Shown here: one piece after another, positions 17,542 to 25,621 of the stretch | How the letters are laid out: each line of letters starts with the position of its first letter | Numbering within the stretch: the stretch's first letter is position 1 | NCBI GenBank assembly: GCA_963802915.1 | Contig: CAWDKQ010000016.1 | Coordinates: 124,001-188,000 of the forward strand | Length of the DNA: 64,000 bases | Direction of reading: 5' to 3' | From: JAICMB01 sp963802915 | Lineage (GTDB): Bacteria; Acidobacteriota; Terriglobia; Bryobacterales; Bryobacteraceae | The notes under the pieces: model-generated | What the model was told of the DNA's origin: nothing | The model's input: only the letters and a program-made list of their open reading frames with translations | The model's database searches: none | Made by a program: the position numbers and the translations under genes

Positions 17542-19076
17542 ATCTTTCCTTTCTCAATAACTAATTGCCGGTCGTAAACTTGATGGAACACATCGCCGAC
17601 CTGTTCGGCGGCCCACTTTTCGAGCTTCACGTCGGAGTCGGAACGCAGCGTGACGGAAACGGAGCCGTTTTGAAGATTGCACTCGATGTCGCGGACACGC
17701 TGCTCGTGGGTTTGATCGAGGGCGGCGGAGAGCCGCAGCAGAGGCGTGAGGAGAAGAACCGCGCGCCGGTCTTCCGGGTCGAGAGCTTGAAAATCGGTAT
17801 GCGAGGGCGCGGGCATTCCTTTGCGGTGATAACGGCAGAGATTCGCGAGGATATTTCGCTCACGCTCCGTGAAGCCGGGCAGATCCGAGTTTGCCACTAA
17901 GTATGACGAATGGCGATGATGACGTGTGTCGCTCACGAAATGGCCGATGTCAAAGAGGTACGCGGCGGCCTCGAGCAGTCCTCCATATTGGGCGGCGAGG
18001 TGATGCAGCGATTCCGTGGATTCGAAGAGGGACGTCGCAACCTGGGCCACCTTGCGCACGTGGTTCAGTTCCACGCCATAGCGCTTCGCCATGCTCATAA
18101 CAATTTCACGGCGATCGTTGTCCAGCCGCGCGGGTTTCTTACCGACACCGCGCCGCGAAAGATCGGCGATGATTCCGTCCCGCAGTCCGGCCGCTGAGTA
18201 ATGCAGCGCGGGAAGGCTCAGTTCGCGCATGATGTGGAGAAGCACGGCGGTACCGGGTACGATAATCTCCGCTCGGCGGGGACCGATGCATGTCATCTTG
18301 CGGCGGCCTTCCAGGTCGCGGCTTGCGATCTTGTCATAGAAGCTTCGAACCTGCGACACGGTGGCGCGGAGGCGGTCGGCCTTGTCGCGCTTAGACCGGC
18401 TGAGGCCGTTGACGGCGCACATCATGGCCGCCGCGGTTCCTGAAGTCGCCACGGCGCGATCGTACGTCTTGGGACTCAAACGCCGGATGACGCTTTCCAG
18501 TCTCTGCTCGACGTATTCATTCATCTGGGCGAGTTCGAGCCTGGTGGGGGGCTCGGATTTGAGGAAAACCTCCTTCATGCGCACCGCGCCGATCTTCTTC
18601 GAGTAGGCTTCCGCGAGGTGGCCGTTTTCGCCAACGATCACTTCAGCGCTTCCACCTCCCACGTCGACCACGAGCAATCGGCCTTTGGGAAACGGCCAAC
18701 GAACCTGAACGCCCATGAAAATGAGACGTGCCTCCTCGAGCCCGGAGATCACTTCGACATTCGTACCCAGAACGTCGGAAGCGCGGCGGAGGAACTCCTC
18801 CTTGTTGGACGCGTCCCGGAGCGCGCTGGTGCCGACCGCGCGAACGCCGATGACATTGACGGCCCTATATTTCTGCGTCATGGAAGCAAGGACGTTGCAC
18901 GCAAAATCGATAGCGGCGGGACTGACGCGTCCGGTTCGGAACACGCTTTCCCCAAGTCGCGTGACTTGACGGTCGGACGCGACTTCCAGAAGTGAACCTT
19001 CCGGCGTAACCTCGGCGGCTTCCATTCGAATGGAGTTGGAGCCGATGTCGATAGCTGCATAGCAGGCCACGAACAA
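17538..19076 (-). CDS. ppx: Ppx/GppA exopolyphosphatase-type phosphatase
   Basis: A 512-residue member of the sugar-kinase/Hsp70-like Ppx/GppA family that cuts polyphosphate or pppGpp. The N-terminal phosphate loop is AAIDIGSNSIRME, the second is VVDVGGGSAEVI near residue 145. The C-terminal third is an HD-like helical domain (HHLAAQYGGLLEAAAYLFDIGHFVSDTRHHRHSSYL). It heads the operon with CHAD and sixA, making a polyphosphate role more likely than a pppGpp role. Length matches two-domain Ppx. Confidence 0.9.
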   Translation of the reverse strand: MFVACYAAIDIGSNSIRMEAAEVTPEGSLLEVASDRQVTRLGESVFRTGRVSPAAIDFACNVLASMTQKYRAVNVIGVRAVGTSALRDASNKEEFLRRASDVLGTNVEVISGLEEARLIFMGVQVRWPFPKGRLLVVDVGGGSAEVIVGENGHLAEAYSKKIGAVRMKEVFLKSEPPTRLELAQMNEYVEQRLESVIRRLSPKTYDRAVATSGTAAAMMCAVNGLSRSKRDKADRLRATVSQVRSFYDKIASRDLEGRRKMTCIGPRRAEIIVPGTAVLLHIMRELSLPALHYSAAGLRDGIIADLSRRGVGKKPARLDNDRREIVMSMAKRYGVELNHVRKVAQVATSLFESTESLHHLAAQYGGLLEAAAYLFDIGHFVSDTRHHRHSSYLVANSDLPGFTERERNILANLCRYHRKGMPAPSHTDFQALDPEDRRAVLLLTPLLRLSAALDQTHEQRVRDIECNLQNGSVSVTLRSDSDVKLEKWAAEQVGDVFHQVYDRQLVIEKGKI

Positions 19077-19100
19077 TATGATAACGGCGCGGGACGTTCC

Positions 19101-19156
19101 AAGTTCTACGTTCCAGGTTCTACGTTCTAAGTTCTACGTTCTAAGTTCTACGTTGT
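19101..19156. repeat. Four tandem 14-bp repeats
   Basis: Units at 19101-19114, 19115-19128, 19129-19142 and 19143-19156 follow AAGTTCTACGTTCT with one or two changes each, preceded by a partial unit from 19094. The array fills the gap between divergent ppx and the Tat-exported oxidoreductase, so it lies in or near both promoters. Confidence 0.85.
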
Positions 19157-19201
19157 ACGTCGATGCTTGACTCCGGAGCCTGCGTGTGATTGAGTGACGA
19201 C

Positions 19202-20722
19202 ATGAGCATCGATATTACGCGGCGATCGTTTGCGGCGGCGGCCGCGGGGTTGATGATTGTTCCTCGCCATGTTCTGGGCGGACGGGGACAGGTGGCTCCC
19301 AGCGATCGGATCAACCTGGCGACCGTTGGTCTGGGGCGTCAGGGGATGGACATCACCATGGAACTTCTGGCGCGGCCGGATGTTCAGGTCGTCGCGGTTT
19401 GCGACTGCAACAAGCAGGCGAAAAATTATGTTGAGTACGGTCCGAACGAGCTTCTCAAGCACGCTCGCCAGCTGCTCGGCGCCGGGTACGAGACTTGGGG
19501 CGAGGACCTGGCTTCGCCTGGCATGGCGCAGCTCACGCATTCATTCCGAACCAGCCTCGGCATGGGCGGGCGCGAACCGGCCAAACGAGTTGTGGAAGCT
19601 TACTATGGATCGCGAAACACTTCGGGGTCATATAAGGGCTGCACCGCGTATCGCGATTATCGGGAGATGCTTGAAAAAGAGAGCGGCCTGGATGCCGTTT
19701 ATATCGCCACGCCGGATCACTGGCACGCCCCCATCTCGCTGGCCGCGATGCGCAAACGCAAGAATGTCCTCTGCCAGAAGCCGATGACGCACTCCATTGG
19801 CGAATCGCGGCGAGTGGCCGCGATGGCTCGAGAGATGAAGGTGGCGACTTCGCTGCCGGTGAACAATCCGTCGAGCGAGAGCACCCGCCTGATTTCAGAG
19901 TGGATCGCGGACGGGGCGATCGGGAGGGTGCGCGAAGTACATAACTGGACCAATCGCCCGTTCTGGCCGCAGGGTGTGGATCGTCCGGCGGAAGCGCAGC
20001 CCGTACCGGACGGGCTCGACTGGGACATGTGGCTCGGACCGGCACCTGCGCGTCCCTACAACAGCGCTTATCTGCCGTTCGTGTGGCGCGGTTGGCTCGA
20101 TTTCGGGTGCGGCTCGTTTGGGGACATGGGCTGCTACAGTTTCGCCGGCATTTTCAAGATTCTCGGACTTACGCCTCCGACCGTAGTGCAGGCTTCCTCC
20201 AGCGACGTGTACAGCGAGACGTTCCCCAAGGCGTCCATGGTTCATCTGGATTTTCCGCCAAGCGGAAGCCGTCAGGAATTGCGTCTCTCGTGGTATGACG
20301 GCGGACTGACGCCTCCGATGCCGGCCGGTTTGAGTCCGGAATCGCAACGGGTGTTTTCTCGCGACAACGACGGGATCATGTACGTCGGCGATAAGGGCAT
20401 TCTGGTTGCGGGATTCAATGGCGACAATCCGCGCGTGTATCCGGAGTCGAAGAAATATCAGGCTCCGCCTCGCGAGCGCCGCGAAGGTGCGCCGCCGCGC
20501 GATCTGGCGATCGATCAGTTCGTGGCTGCGTGCAAAGGCGGACCGGCTCCTCTGGCCAATTTCGAGATCCAGCAGCCCGTGACGGAAGCTTTCCTGCTTG
20601 GCTGTCTGGCGCAGCGGTTACCGGGTCAAAGATTCGAATGGGATTCGGCCCGGACGCGCGTAACGAATTCGGAAGCGGCGAACCGGTGGATCGATCCGGC
20701 CTATCGGGAAGGGTTTGTTTAG
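19202..20722 (+). CDS. Tat-exported Gfo/Idh/MocA family oxidoreductase
   Basis: A 506-residue oxidoreductase from the ATG at 19202; a TTG at 19190 would add four residues. It starts with a twin-arginine signal (ITRRSFAAAAAGLMIVP), so it is folded with cofactor and exported to the periplasm. The Rossmann loop is TVGLGRQGMD and the catalytic block CQKPMTHS lies near residue 195; HWHAP (CDHWHAPISL region) is typical of the exported subgroup. A decayed copy of its last 30 codons lies at 22952-23050. Substrate unknown, probably a sugar or cyclitol. Confidence 0.9.
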   Translation: MSIDITRRSFAAAAAGLMIVPRHVLGGRGQVAPSDRINLATVGLGRQGMDITMELLARPDVQVVAVCDCNKQAKNYVEYGPNELLKHARQLLGAGYETWGEDLASPGMAQLTHSFRTSLGMGGREPAKRVVEAYYGSRNTSGSYKGCTAYRDYREMLEKESGLDAVYIATPDHWHAPISLAAMRKRKNVLCQKPMTHSIGESRRVAAMAREMKVATSLPVNNPSSESTRLISEWIADGAIGRVREVHNWTNRPFWPQGVDRPAEAQPVPDGLDWDMWLGPAPARPYNSAYLPFVWRGWLDFGCGSFGDMGCYSFAGIFKILGLTPPTVVQASSSDVYSETFPKASMVHLDFPPSGSRQELRLSWYDGGLTPPMPAGLSPESQRVFSRDNDGIMYVGDKGILVAGFNGDNPRVYPESKKYQAPPRERREGAPPRDLAIDQFVAACKGGPAPLANFEIQQPVTEAFLLGCLAQRLPGQRFEWDSARTRVTNSEAANRWIDPAYREGFV

Positions 20723-20749
20723 TTCGCGGCCGGCAGGTAGGCTGCTACA

Positions 20750-21382
20750 GTGAGGGGCATGGAATGCTACGAGGAGGAGGTTCGTGCCCTGGAACGAACA
20801 CTGCGCGAGCAGCGGACATCCTGCCCTCCCACTGCCTTTTACGGCAGCTCGTCGATTCGAATGTGGGAACACCTCGCAGCGGACTTGAAGGATTCGCGAG
20901 CGCTTAATGTCGGATTCGGCGGTTCAACGCTGGCCGCCTGCGTGCATTTTTTTGAACGGCTAATCGTGCCTCTCGATCCGGCGTCGCTGGTGGTCTACGC
21001 GGGCGACAACGATCTGGGAGACGGCCGCAGCCCGGAAGACGTACTGGGGTCTTTTCTCGCCCTTGCCGATCGAGTCAAACGACTCCCAGCGTTCATCTCA
21101 TTCGGCTTCATTTCGATCAAGATCAGCCCTGTTCGGACCTCGCTACGGGCAAAGATTGAGCAGACTAATGCATTGATTCGTGCCCAGATCGAACGCCTTA
21201 CGAACGCCTACTATATCGACGTTCTGCATGCCATGCTCGACTCCTCGGGGCAGCCCCGCCCGGAGCTTTTCCTGGAAGACGGACTGCATTTAAGCCGCGC
21301 CGGCTATCGCCTCTGGACTGAATTGCTGGAGCCTTATCGTAATCGAATCTTCACGCTAACCTCGCAGAAAATTTGCACATAA
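20750..21382 (+). CDS. SGNH/GDSL-type hydrolase
   Basis: A 210-residue esterase-fold protein. Block I contains the nucleophile Ser (FYGSSSIRMW), block II the Gly (NVGFGGSTL), block III the Asn (YAGDNDLGDG) and block V the Asp and His (DGLHLSRAGY). It has no signal peptide. The start may be GTG 20750 or ATG 20759 (MECYEEE). It lies 27 bases after the oxidoreductase and directly before the esterase, so the three may share a transcript. Substrate not predictable. Confidence 0.85.
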   Translation: MRGMECYEEEVRALERTLREQRTSCPPTAFYGSSSIRMWEHLAADLKDSRALNVGFGGSTLAACVHFFERLIVPLDPASLVVYAGDNDLGDGRSPEDVLGSFLALADRVKRLPAFISFGFISIKISPVRTSLRAKIEQTNALIRAQIERLTNAYYIDVLHAMLDSSGQPRPELFLEDGLHLSRAGYRLWTELLEPYRNRIFTLTSQKICT

Positions 21383-21402
21383 AAGATATCCTTGTCTTGA
21401 GG

Positions 21403-22155
21403 ATGAATCGCGAGTATCACAGGTGGTTCAGCTCGCGGCTGGACCGCGATATGGAAATCCTTGTCTTCGGCCACGCCGGCGTTCGTGTATTGGTGTTTCC
21501 GACCCGGCAGGGGCGCTTTTACGACTACGAGAACTGGCGATTGCTGGAACCGGTCCGCGATCGCATCGAAGCCGGCGAGCTGCAGTTCTTTTGCGTCGAC
21601 AGCATCGATTCCGAGAGCTTGTATTCGGAGCATTGCCCGCCTCCCTGCCGCATTGCGCGGCACCGCCAATATGAATCCTATATCCTCTTTGAAGTAGTTC
21701 CGTTCACGCGCACCCGCAACGATCATCCCGTGCTGGTCGCGCATGGTTGCAGCATTGGAGCCTATCACGCGGTGAACATGGCTCTCCGGCATCCGGGCTG
21801 TTTCCGCAAGGTGGTGGCGCTAAGCGGACGCTACGATCTCACTCGGCCGGTGGGTCCTTTTCGTGATCTCTTCAGCGGTTACTACGATCAGGACATTTAT
21901 TTCCATACTCCGACCCATTTTCTTCCAGGGCTGACGGATCCTGCCATGCTGGAAGAAATGAAGCGGCTCGAAATCACACTGGCCGTGGGAGAAGAAGATG
22001 CGTGCTCTGAAAGTACGCGCGAACTGAGCCGGATCCTGGCCGAGAAAAGCATTCCCCATCATCTTTCGATTTGGTCGGGCGAGGCACATCGGGCGCGCGA
22101 CTGGCGTCACATGGTGCGGATTTATCTCAACGGAAACCAGCCTAACGGCAATTAG
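21403..22155 (+). CDS. Alpha/beta-hydrolase esterase (COG4947-like)
   Basis: A 250-residue esterase from the ATG at 21403 (MNREYHRWFSSRLDRDMEILVFGHAG), which matches the usual family beginning; a TTG at 21373 would overlap the SGNH gene. The nucleophile elbow is HGCSIGAYHA, and the catalytic His is probably in SGEAHRARDW near the end. These proteins act on small esters in the cytoplasm. Its position after an SGNH hydrolase suggests a deacylation pathway, but this is only inference. Confidence 0.83.
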   Translation: MNREYHRWFSSRLDRDMEILVFGHAGVRVLVFPTRQGRFYDYENWRLLEPVRDRIEAGELQFFCVDSIDSESLYSEHCPPPCRIARHRQYESYILFEVVPFTRTRNDHPVLVAHGCSIGAYHAVNMALRHPGCFRKVVALSGRYDLTRPVGPFRDLFSGYYDQDIYFHTPTHFLPGLTDPAMLEEMKRLEITLAVGEEDACSESTRELSRILAEKSIPHHLSIWSGEAHRARDWRHMVRIYLNGNQPNGN

Positions 22156-22164
22156 ACCTGATTG

Positions 22165-22794
22165 TCAGCGTGGCGCTCCAGTGTAGAAATATACGCCCAG
22201 GCCAACCGTGAAAATGAGGCATCCGTATAGAGCGTGCTCAAACGCCGAGGCAAGGACGGAATCCGTCCGCGAGTAGCGCCACGCAAAGAGCAATCCGGCG
22301 GGGAAAGTGAGCAAGGGCGCCAACGGATTCCGCATCACGATGTGCAGCCAGGAAAACGATGCGGCGCTGGCCAGAATCAGAATCCGCCCGCGTGGAAAAA
22401 GCGAGCGATAGCGTTTGAAAATGAAAGCGCGGTAAATGAGCGTCTGAGGCACTACCGAAAACAGCGGATAAAGGAGCATCACCAGGCACCAGAGCAACGG
22501 GCGGTGCCTCGGCAACGCCAAAAACAATCCTGGAGCGAGAGCGTAAACCGCGATTGCGAGCAGGCATGCCGCCGGTATGAACAACGTGAGAATGGGTCGC
22601 CATTGAGACGCGATGGCAGTCGCACGCCAGAATTTCCCGGTCTTGAAATCCGGTTGCCGCCTAAGGATCAGGTAGCAGCTCACCGCCAGCGCCCATAAGA
22701 CCGGCAACGGCCACCAGGGAAGAGGGCGTAAAGCGAAGGCTCCGGGTAGAACCAAGAAAACGAGCAGGAATTCAAATGCCAGAGCTGCGCGCAC
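22165..22794 (-). CDS. CPBP-like intramembrane metalloprotease homologue, altered active site
   Basis: A 209-residue polytopic membrane protein with about six helices. Residues FSVVPQTLIYRAFIFKRY, then SWLHIVM, then ASAFEHALYGCL match the three conserved regions of CPBP (Abi/CAAX) proteases. In active members the first motif carries catalytic Glu residues (EExxxR, or PQExxxR in a variant); here the position reads PQTLIYR, without Glu. The His residues of motifs 2 and 3 remain. It may be a non-proteolytic relative or the assignment may be too generous. Confidence 0.55.
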   Translation of the reverse strand: MRAALAFEFLLVFLVLPGAFALRPLPWWPLPVLWALAVSCYLILRRQPDFKTGKFWRATAIASQWRPILTLFIPAACLLAIAVYALAPGLFLALPRHRPLLWCLVMLLYPLFSVVPQTLIYRAFIFKRYRSLFPRGRILILASAASFSWLHIVMRNPLAPLLTFPAGLLFAWRYSRTDSVLASAFEHALYGCLIFTVGLGVYFYTGAPR

Positions 22795-22802
22795 GCCTAA
22801 GA

Positions 22803-22952
22803 TCAGATTACCGCGAAGCTGGCCGACGCTGAATCAATAGGAGCGGCGGCCAGAAGGACGGCAGCCGCACTCACGAGCACGGTGTCGCGCCGGCATCCCT
22901 GACTAACTTGATCGCCGCACACTTCGTAGACTATTGTCGTCCCGGCTTCCGG
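22803..22952 (-). pseudogene. Decayed internal fragment of trpD
   Basis: Read on the minus strand this gives TTIVYEVCGDQVS, then RRDTVLVSAAAVLLAA, then APIDSASAS. These match TTVYEVCGDRVN, QRDIVLVNAAAALLAAG and AESMDSGAA of the intact trpD at 23638-24687, with the sequence between the blocks deleted. It therefore derives from a trpD-like gene by internal deletions. It cannot make an enzyme. Confidence 0.78.
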
Positions 22953-23050
22953 ATCAAAGATTCGAGTGAGACTCAGCTCAGATGCGCTTGACAAATTCGG
23001 GAACTGCGAACCGCTGGATCAGATCCAAATATCGGAAGGCCTTGTATAAT
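22952..23050 (+). pseudogene. Decayed C-terminal fragment of a Gfo/Idh/MocA oxidoreductase
   Basis: The + strand reads DQRFE-stop-DSAQMRLTNSGTANRWI, which lines up codon for codon with GQRFEWDSARTRVTNSEAANRWI at the end of the intact oxidoreductase (ends 20722), the Trp codon TGG being TGA here. About three quarters of the bases agree. It joins the trpD remnant without spacer. Confidence 0.78.
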
Positions 23051-23137
23051 CCCGGATCACTTTTCTATTTTCGCTTGTAATATCTCGCGTTTGTTATAAA
23101 CTCTCTTCATCGGAACATCTGTTCAGGAGGGCTTACG

Positions 23138-23641
23138 ATGGGGACTGTACAGGCAACAGCAACTGCGCCGAACAACGACGAAGCTAAAAGCCGCATACTC
23201 GAACGCTACGAGACGCGTATCGCGTACTACTGGAAGGCGAGCAAATACAATAAACGCTCCTACAAAACGACTCGTTTTCTCGTGATTACTCTGGGCGCTC
23301 TCGTGACGCTGATTTCCTCGGTATCTTCAGTTGGCTCGATTAAGGGCGCCTCTGGACTCGCCCTTGCGATCGCGACCCCGTTGCTCGCCGCGGCGCTGGC
23401 GATCATTGGCGGCGTTTCGCAAGCGTTTCAATGGGGTGCGGCGTGGTCGGATCAAGTGATCACCGCGATGAATTTGGAGAAGGAGCGCGACCGGATCTTA
23501 GTCACTCCGGCGAGCCAACTCGATCCCGTTAAAGAGATGGCGCTTATTGACGATTTGGTTCTTGCGGAGACAGAAGGCTTCTTTCAACGCCTTTTCGGGT
23601 CCGGGGGGCCAGCCAAGACGGATCCCCAACCTGCCGCCTAA
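23138..23641 (+). CDS. DUF4231 (SLATT-like) two-helix membrane protein
   Basis: A 167-residue protein: a charged N-terminal helix (RYETRIAYYWKASKYNKRSYKTTRF), two adjacent membrane segments (about 45-66 and 74-98) and a helical C-terminal half with KERDRILV. This order is that of DUF4231 proteins, which resemble the SLATT two-helix domains of nucleotide-sensing defence systems. AGGAGG lies 7 bases before the ATG, a strong ribosome site. No SMODS or SLOG partner is nearby, so a defence role is unproven. Its stop overlaps the trpD stop by 4 bases tail to tail. Confidence 0.72.
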   Translation: MGTVQATATAPNNDEAKSRILERYETRIAYYWKASKYNKRSYKTTRFLVITLGALVTLISSVSSVGSIKGASGLALAIATPLLAAALAIIGGVSQAFQWGAAWSDQVITAMNLEKERDRILVTPASQLDPVKEMALIDDLVLAETEGFFQRLFGSGGPAKTDPQPAA

Positions 23642-24687
23642 TCACGAGAGGCGGAGAAACGGCGCAGCGCTTCCACCCGGCTCCAGGCGGCGCCGGAATC
23701 CATGGATTCGGCGGCGGCGCGTACTCCATTCTTGAGATCCCCGACGTGGCCGGCGGCGAGAAGAGCTGCGGCGGCATTCACCAGCACGATGTCACGCTGT
23801 GATCCCGTTGTTCCTTGCAGTACCGAGCATGCGATGCGGCAATTGACATGGCGATCGCCGCCTTTTAGATCGGCGGGAGTGGATGGTTCGACTCCAAAAT
23901 CCGCGGGCGTCCAGGTGTGACGATTCACGCGGTCACCGCACACTTCGTAGACTGTCGTTGGCCCGGTGGTGGTCACTTCGTCCAGCCCATCTGAGCCATG
24001 AACGACGAACGCCCGTTCGGGACCGAATCCGGCAAGCGCCTCGGCCATGAGGCGAGCAGCATGCTCGGATGGCGCACCGATTAACTGCCGGGTAGCGCCC
24101 GCGGGATTCGTTAGCGGTCCTAAGAGGTTGAAAACCGTCCGCATCTTCAACTCGACTCGCGCGGGTTGAGCGTGCTTCATGGCGGGGTGCATTAGTGGCG
24201 CAAACAAAAAGCCCATGCCATGTTCGCGGATGGCTTGGCCGGCGCGCTCGGGCGTCAGAGCAGGGTCGATGCCAAGCTCTTCCAAAATGTCGGCGCTGCC
24301 GCATTGGCTCGCGATATTGGTGGACCGGTTGCCGTGCTTAGCGACGCGAACACCTGCGCCGGCCACAACAAATGCGGCCACAGTAGAAATATTGAACGTG
24401 GAAGCGCCGTCCCCGCCGGTCCCGCAGGTATCGAGCAAAGGAGGTTCGGCTTCGACTCGCTGCGATTTCTCCCGCATGGCGCGAGCAAAACCGAGCAGTT
24501 CGCCGGACGTCTCGCCCTTCATCCGCAATGCGACCAGGAAAGCTGCGATTTGAGGCGTCGAGACTTCGCCGCTCAGAATGCCGAGCATGGCCTCATGGGC
24601 TTCACCCGGATTCAAGTCGCGGCGATCGGCGACTTTATGAAGAAACGGCAAAAACATTCGAGATTTTAATTCTCGCATGAAGAACAT
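23638..24687 (-). CDS. trpD: Anthranilate phosphoribosyltransferase
   Basis: TrpD joins anthranilate to PRPP in tryptophan synthesis. The 349-residue product has the PRPP loop DTCGTGGDGASTFNIST near residue 85, KHGNRSTNIASQCGSADILEELG and the metal-site region VHGSDGLDEVTTTG. The first residues (MFFMRELKSRMF) precede the family beginning FLPFLHKVADRRDL, so a slightly later start is possible. No other trp gene is adjacent. A fragment of the same gene lies 700 bases further along. Confidence 0.95.
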   Translation of the reverse strand: MFFMRELKSRMFLPFLHKVADRRDLNPGEAHEAMLGILSGEVSTPQIAAFLVALRMKGETSGELLGFARAMREKSQRVEAEPPLLDTCGTGGDGASTFNISTVAAFVVAGAGVRVAKHGNRSTNIASQCGSADILEELGIDPALTPERAGQAIREHGMGFLFAPLMHPAMKHAQPARVELKMRTVFNLLGPLTNPAGATRQLIGAPSEHAARLMAEALAGFGPERAFVVHGSDGLDEVTTTGPTTVYEVCGDRVNRHTWTPADFGVEPSTPADLKGGDRHVNCRIACSVLQGTTGSQRDIVLVNAAAALLAAGHVGDLKNGVRAAAESMDSGAAWSRVEALRRFSASRD

Positions 24688-24725
24688 TCCCGCCCCGTTT
24701 GGGTTTACCAGGACGAGACTTTAGA

Positions 24726-24803
24726 ATGGCGGGCGATATCCTGATACTCGGCGTGGCCCTTTTGCTGTACGGCACGTACCGCCTGCTATCCTCGCGAACC
24801 TAG
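24726..24803 (+). CDS. Possible 25-residue single-helix membrane peptide
   Basis: ATG 24726 opens MAGDILILGVALLLYGTYRL and stops at 24803: a short hydrophobic helix ending in basic residues, the usual shape of bacterial membrane microproteins. It lies in the gap between trpD and the prepilin peptidase and overlaps the latter's stop. No convincing ribosome site is present, so it may be chance. Confidence 0.25.
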   Translation: MAGDILILGVALLLYGTYRLLSSRT

Positions 24804-25621
24804 GCGATTCCGCCGTACCAACGTACTACGGCCTCACCCCAAAAAGCGACCGCCAACGACGCTATTCCGAGGAAAGTTCCCATCGGCAACTCGTAAGTGG
24901 AAGCGTCTTTGCGTGCGAAGAAGATGTAGCAGATACCGATGATGGCCCCCATGAGTGAGCCGACAATCAGCGTCATCAGGACACCCGAAAGCCCCAGGAA
25001 AGCGCCGATCATCGCGACCATTTTCACGTCGCCGAACCCAAGTCCTTCGCGGTGCCGGACTTTCTTGTAGAGGAACCCGATCAGCCAGAGAGTGAGGCTG
25101 CTGAACGCCGCCGCGAAGGCCGCATCCACAAGCGAAGAGAGCCGCGGATTCTCGAGCGACCTCATGAAAAAGTGAAAGAGGCCCAGGTGCGAGGGCACGA
25201 ACCAGGCGAGAATCAAGCCGACCACGGTTCCGCCGAGCGTGAATTCGTCGGGAAGAATGCGCTCTTCGATGTCGGAGAAGATCAATGCGATTATGATCGC
25301 CGAAAAGATGCAATATTTGATGGCAAGCCCGTCGATGCCATCGGGACGAAACCACACCGCGATAAAGAAACAGATTGCGGTCAGCAACTCGACCAGCGGA
25401 TAACGGAAGGAGATGCGGGCCTGGCAATGACGGCAGCGGCCTCGCAAAAGTATAAAACTCAACAGCGGCACGTTGTCGTACCATGCAATACCGTGGTCGC
25501 ATCCGGGACAGAACGAGCGCGGCGTTACGACGGACAGATCGCGCGGCAGCCGGTAAATGCAGACGTTAAGAAAGCTGCCGATCAGCAGCCCGGCGAGCGC
25601 CGCAAGCAGTGCTTCGATCAA
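24800..25621 (-). CDS. pilD: Prepilin peptidase / N-methyltransferase (A24 family)
   Basis: This membrane aspartic protease cleaves and methylates type IV prepilins. The 273-residue product has the two Cys pairs of the cytoplasmic domain (C38/C41 and C63/C66) and the catalytic Asp regions FSDIEERILPDE and GLGFGDVKM, in about eight hydrophobic segments. Its ATG overlaps the stop of the glycosyltransferase by 4 bases. The Flp-type pilin at 36.3 kb is a possible substrate, though A24 enzymes for Flp pilins are usually shorter and lack the Cys domain. Confidence 0.93.
   Translation of the reverse strand: MIEALLAALAGLLIGSFLNVCIYRLPRDLSVVTPRSFCPGCDHGIAWYDNVPLLSFILLRGRCRHCQARISFRYPLVELLTAICFFIAVWFRPDGIDGLAIKYCIFSAIIIALIFSDIEERILPDEFTLGGTVVGLILAWFVPSHLGLFHFFMRSLENPRLSSLVDAAFAAAFSSLTLWLIGFLYKKVRHREGLGFGDVKMVAMIGAFLGLSGVLMTLIVGSLMGAIIGICYIFFARKDASTYELPMGTFLGIASLAVAFWGEAVVRWYGGIA

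Noticed and set aside
23045..23050. TATAAT before the DUF4231 gene
   Set aside because: It lies in the pseudogene tail and has no -35 box at a usable distance.
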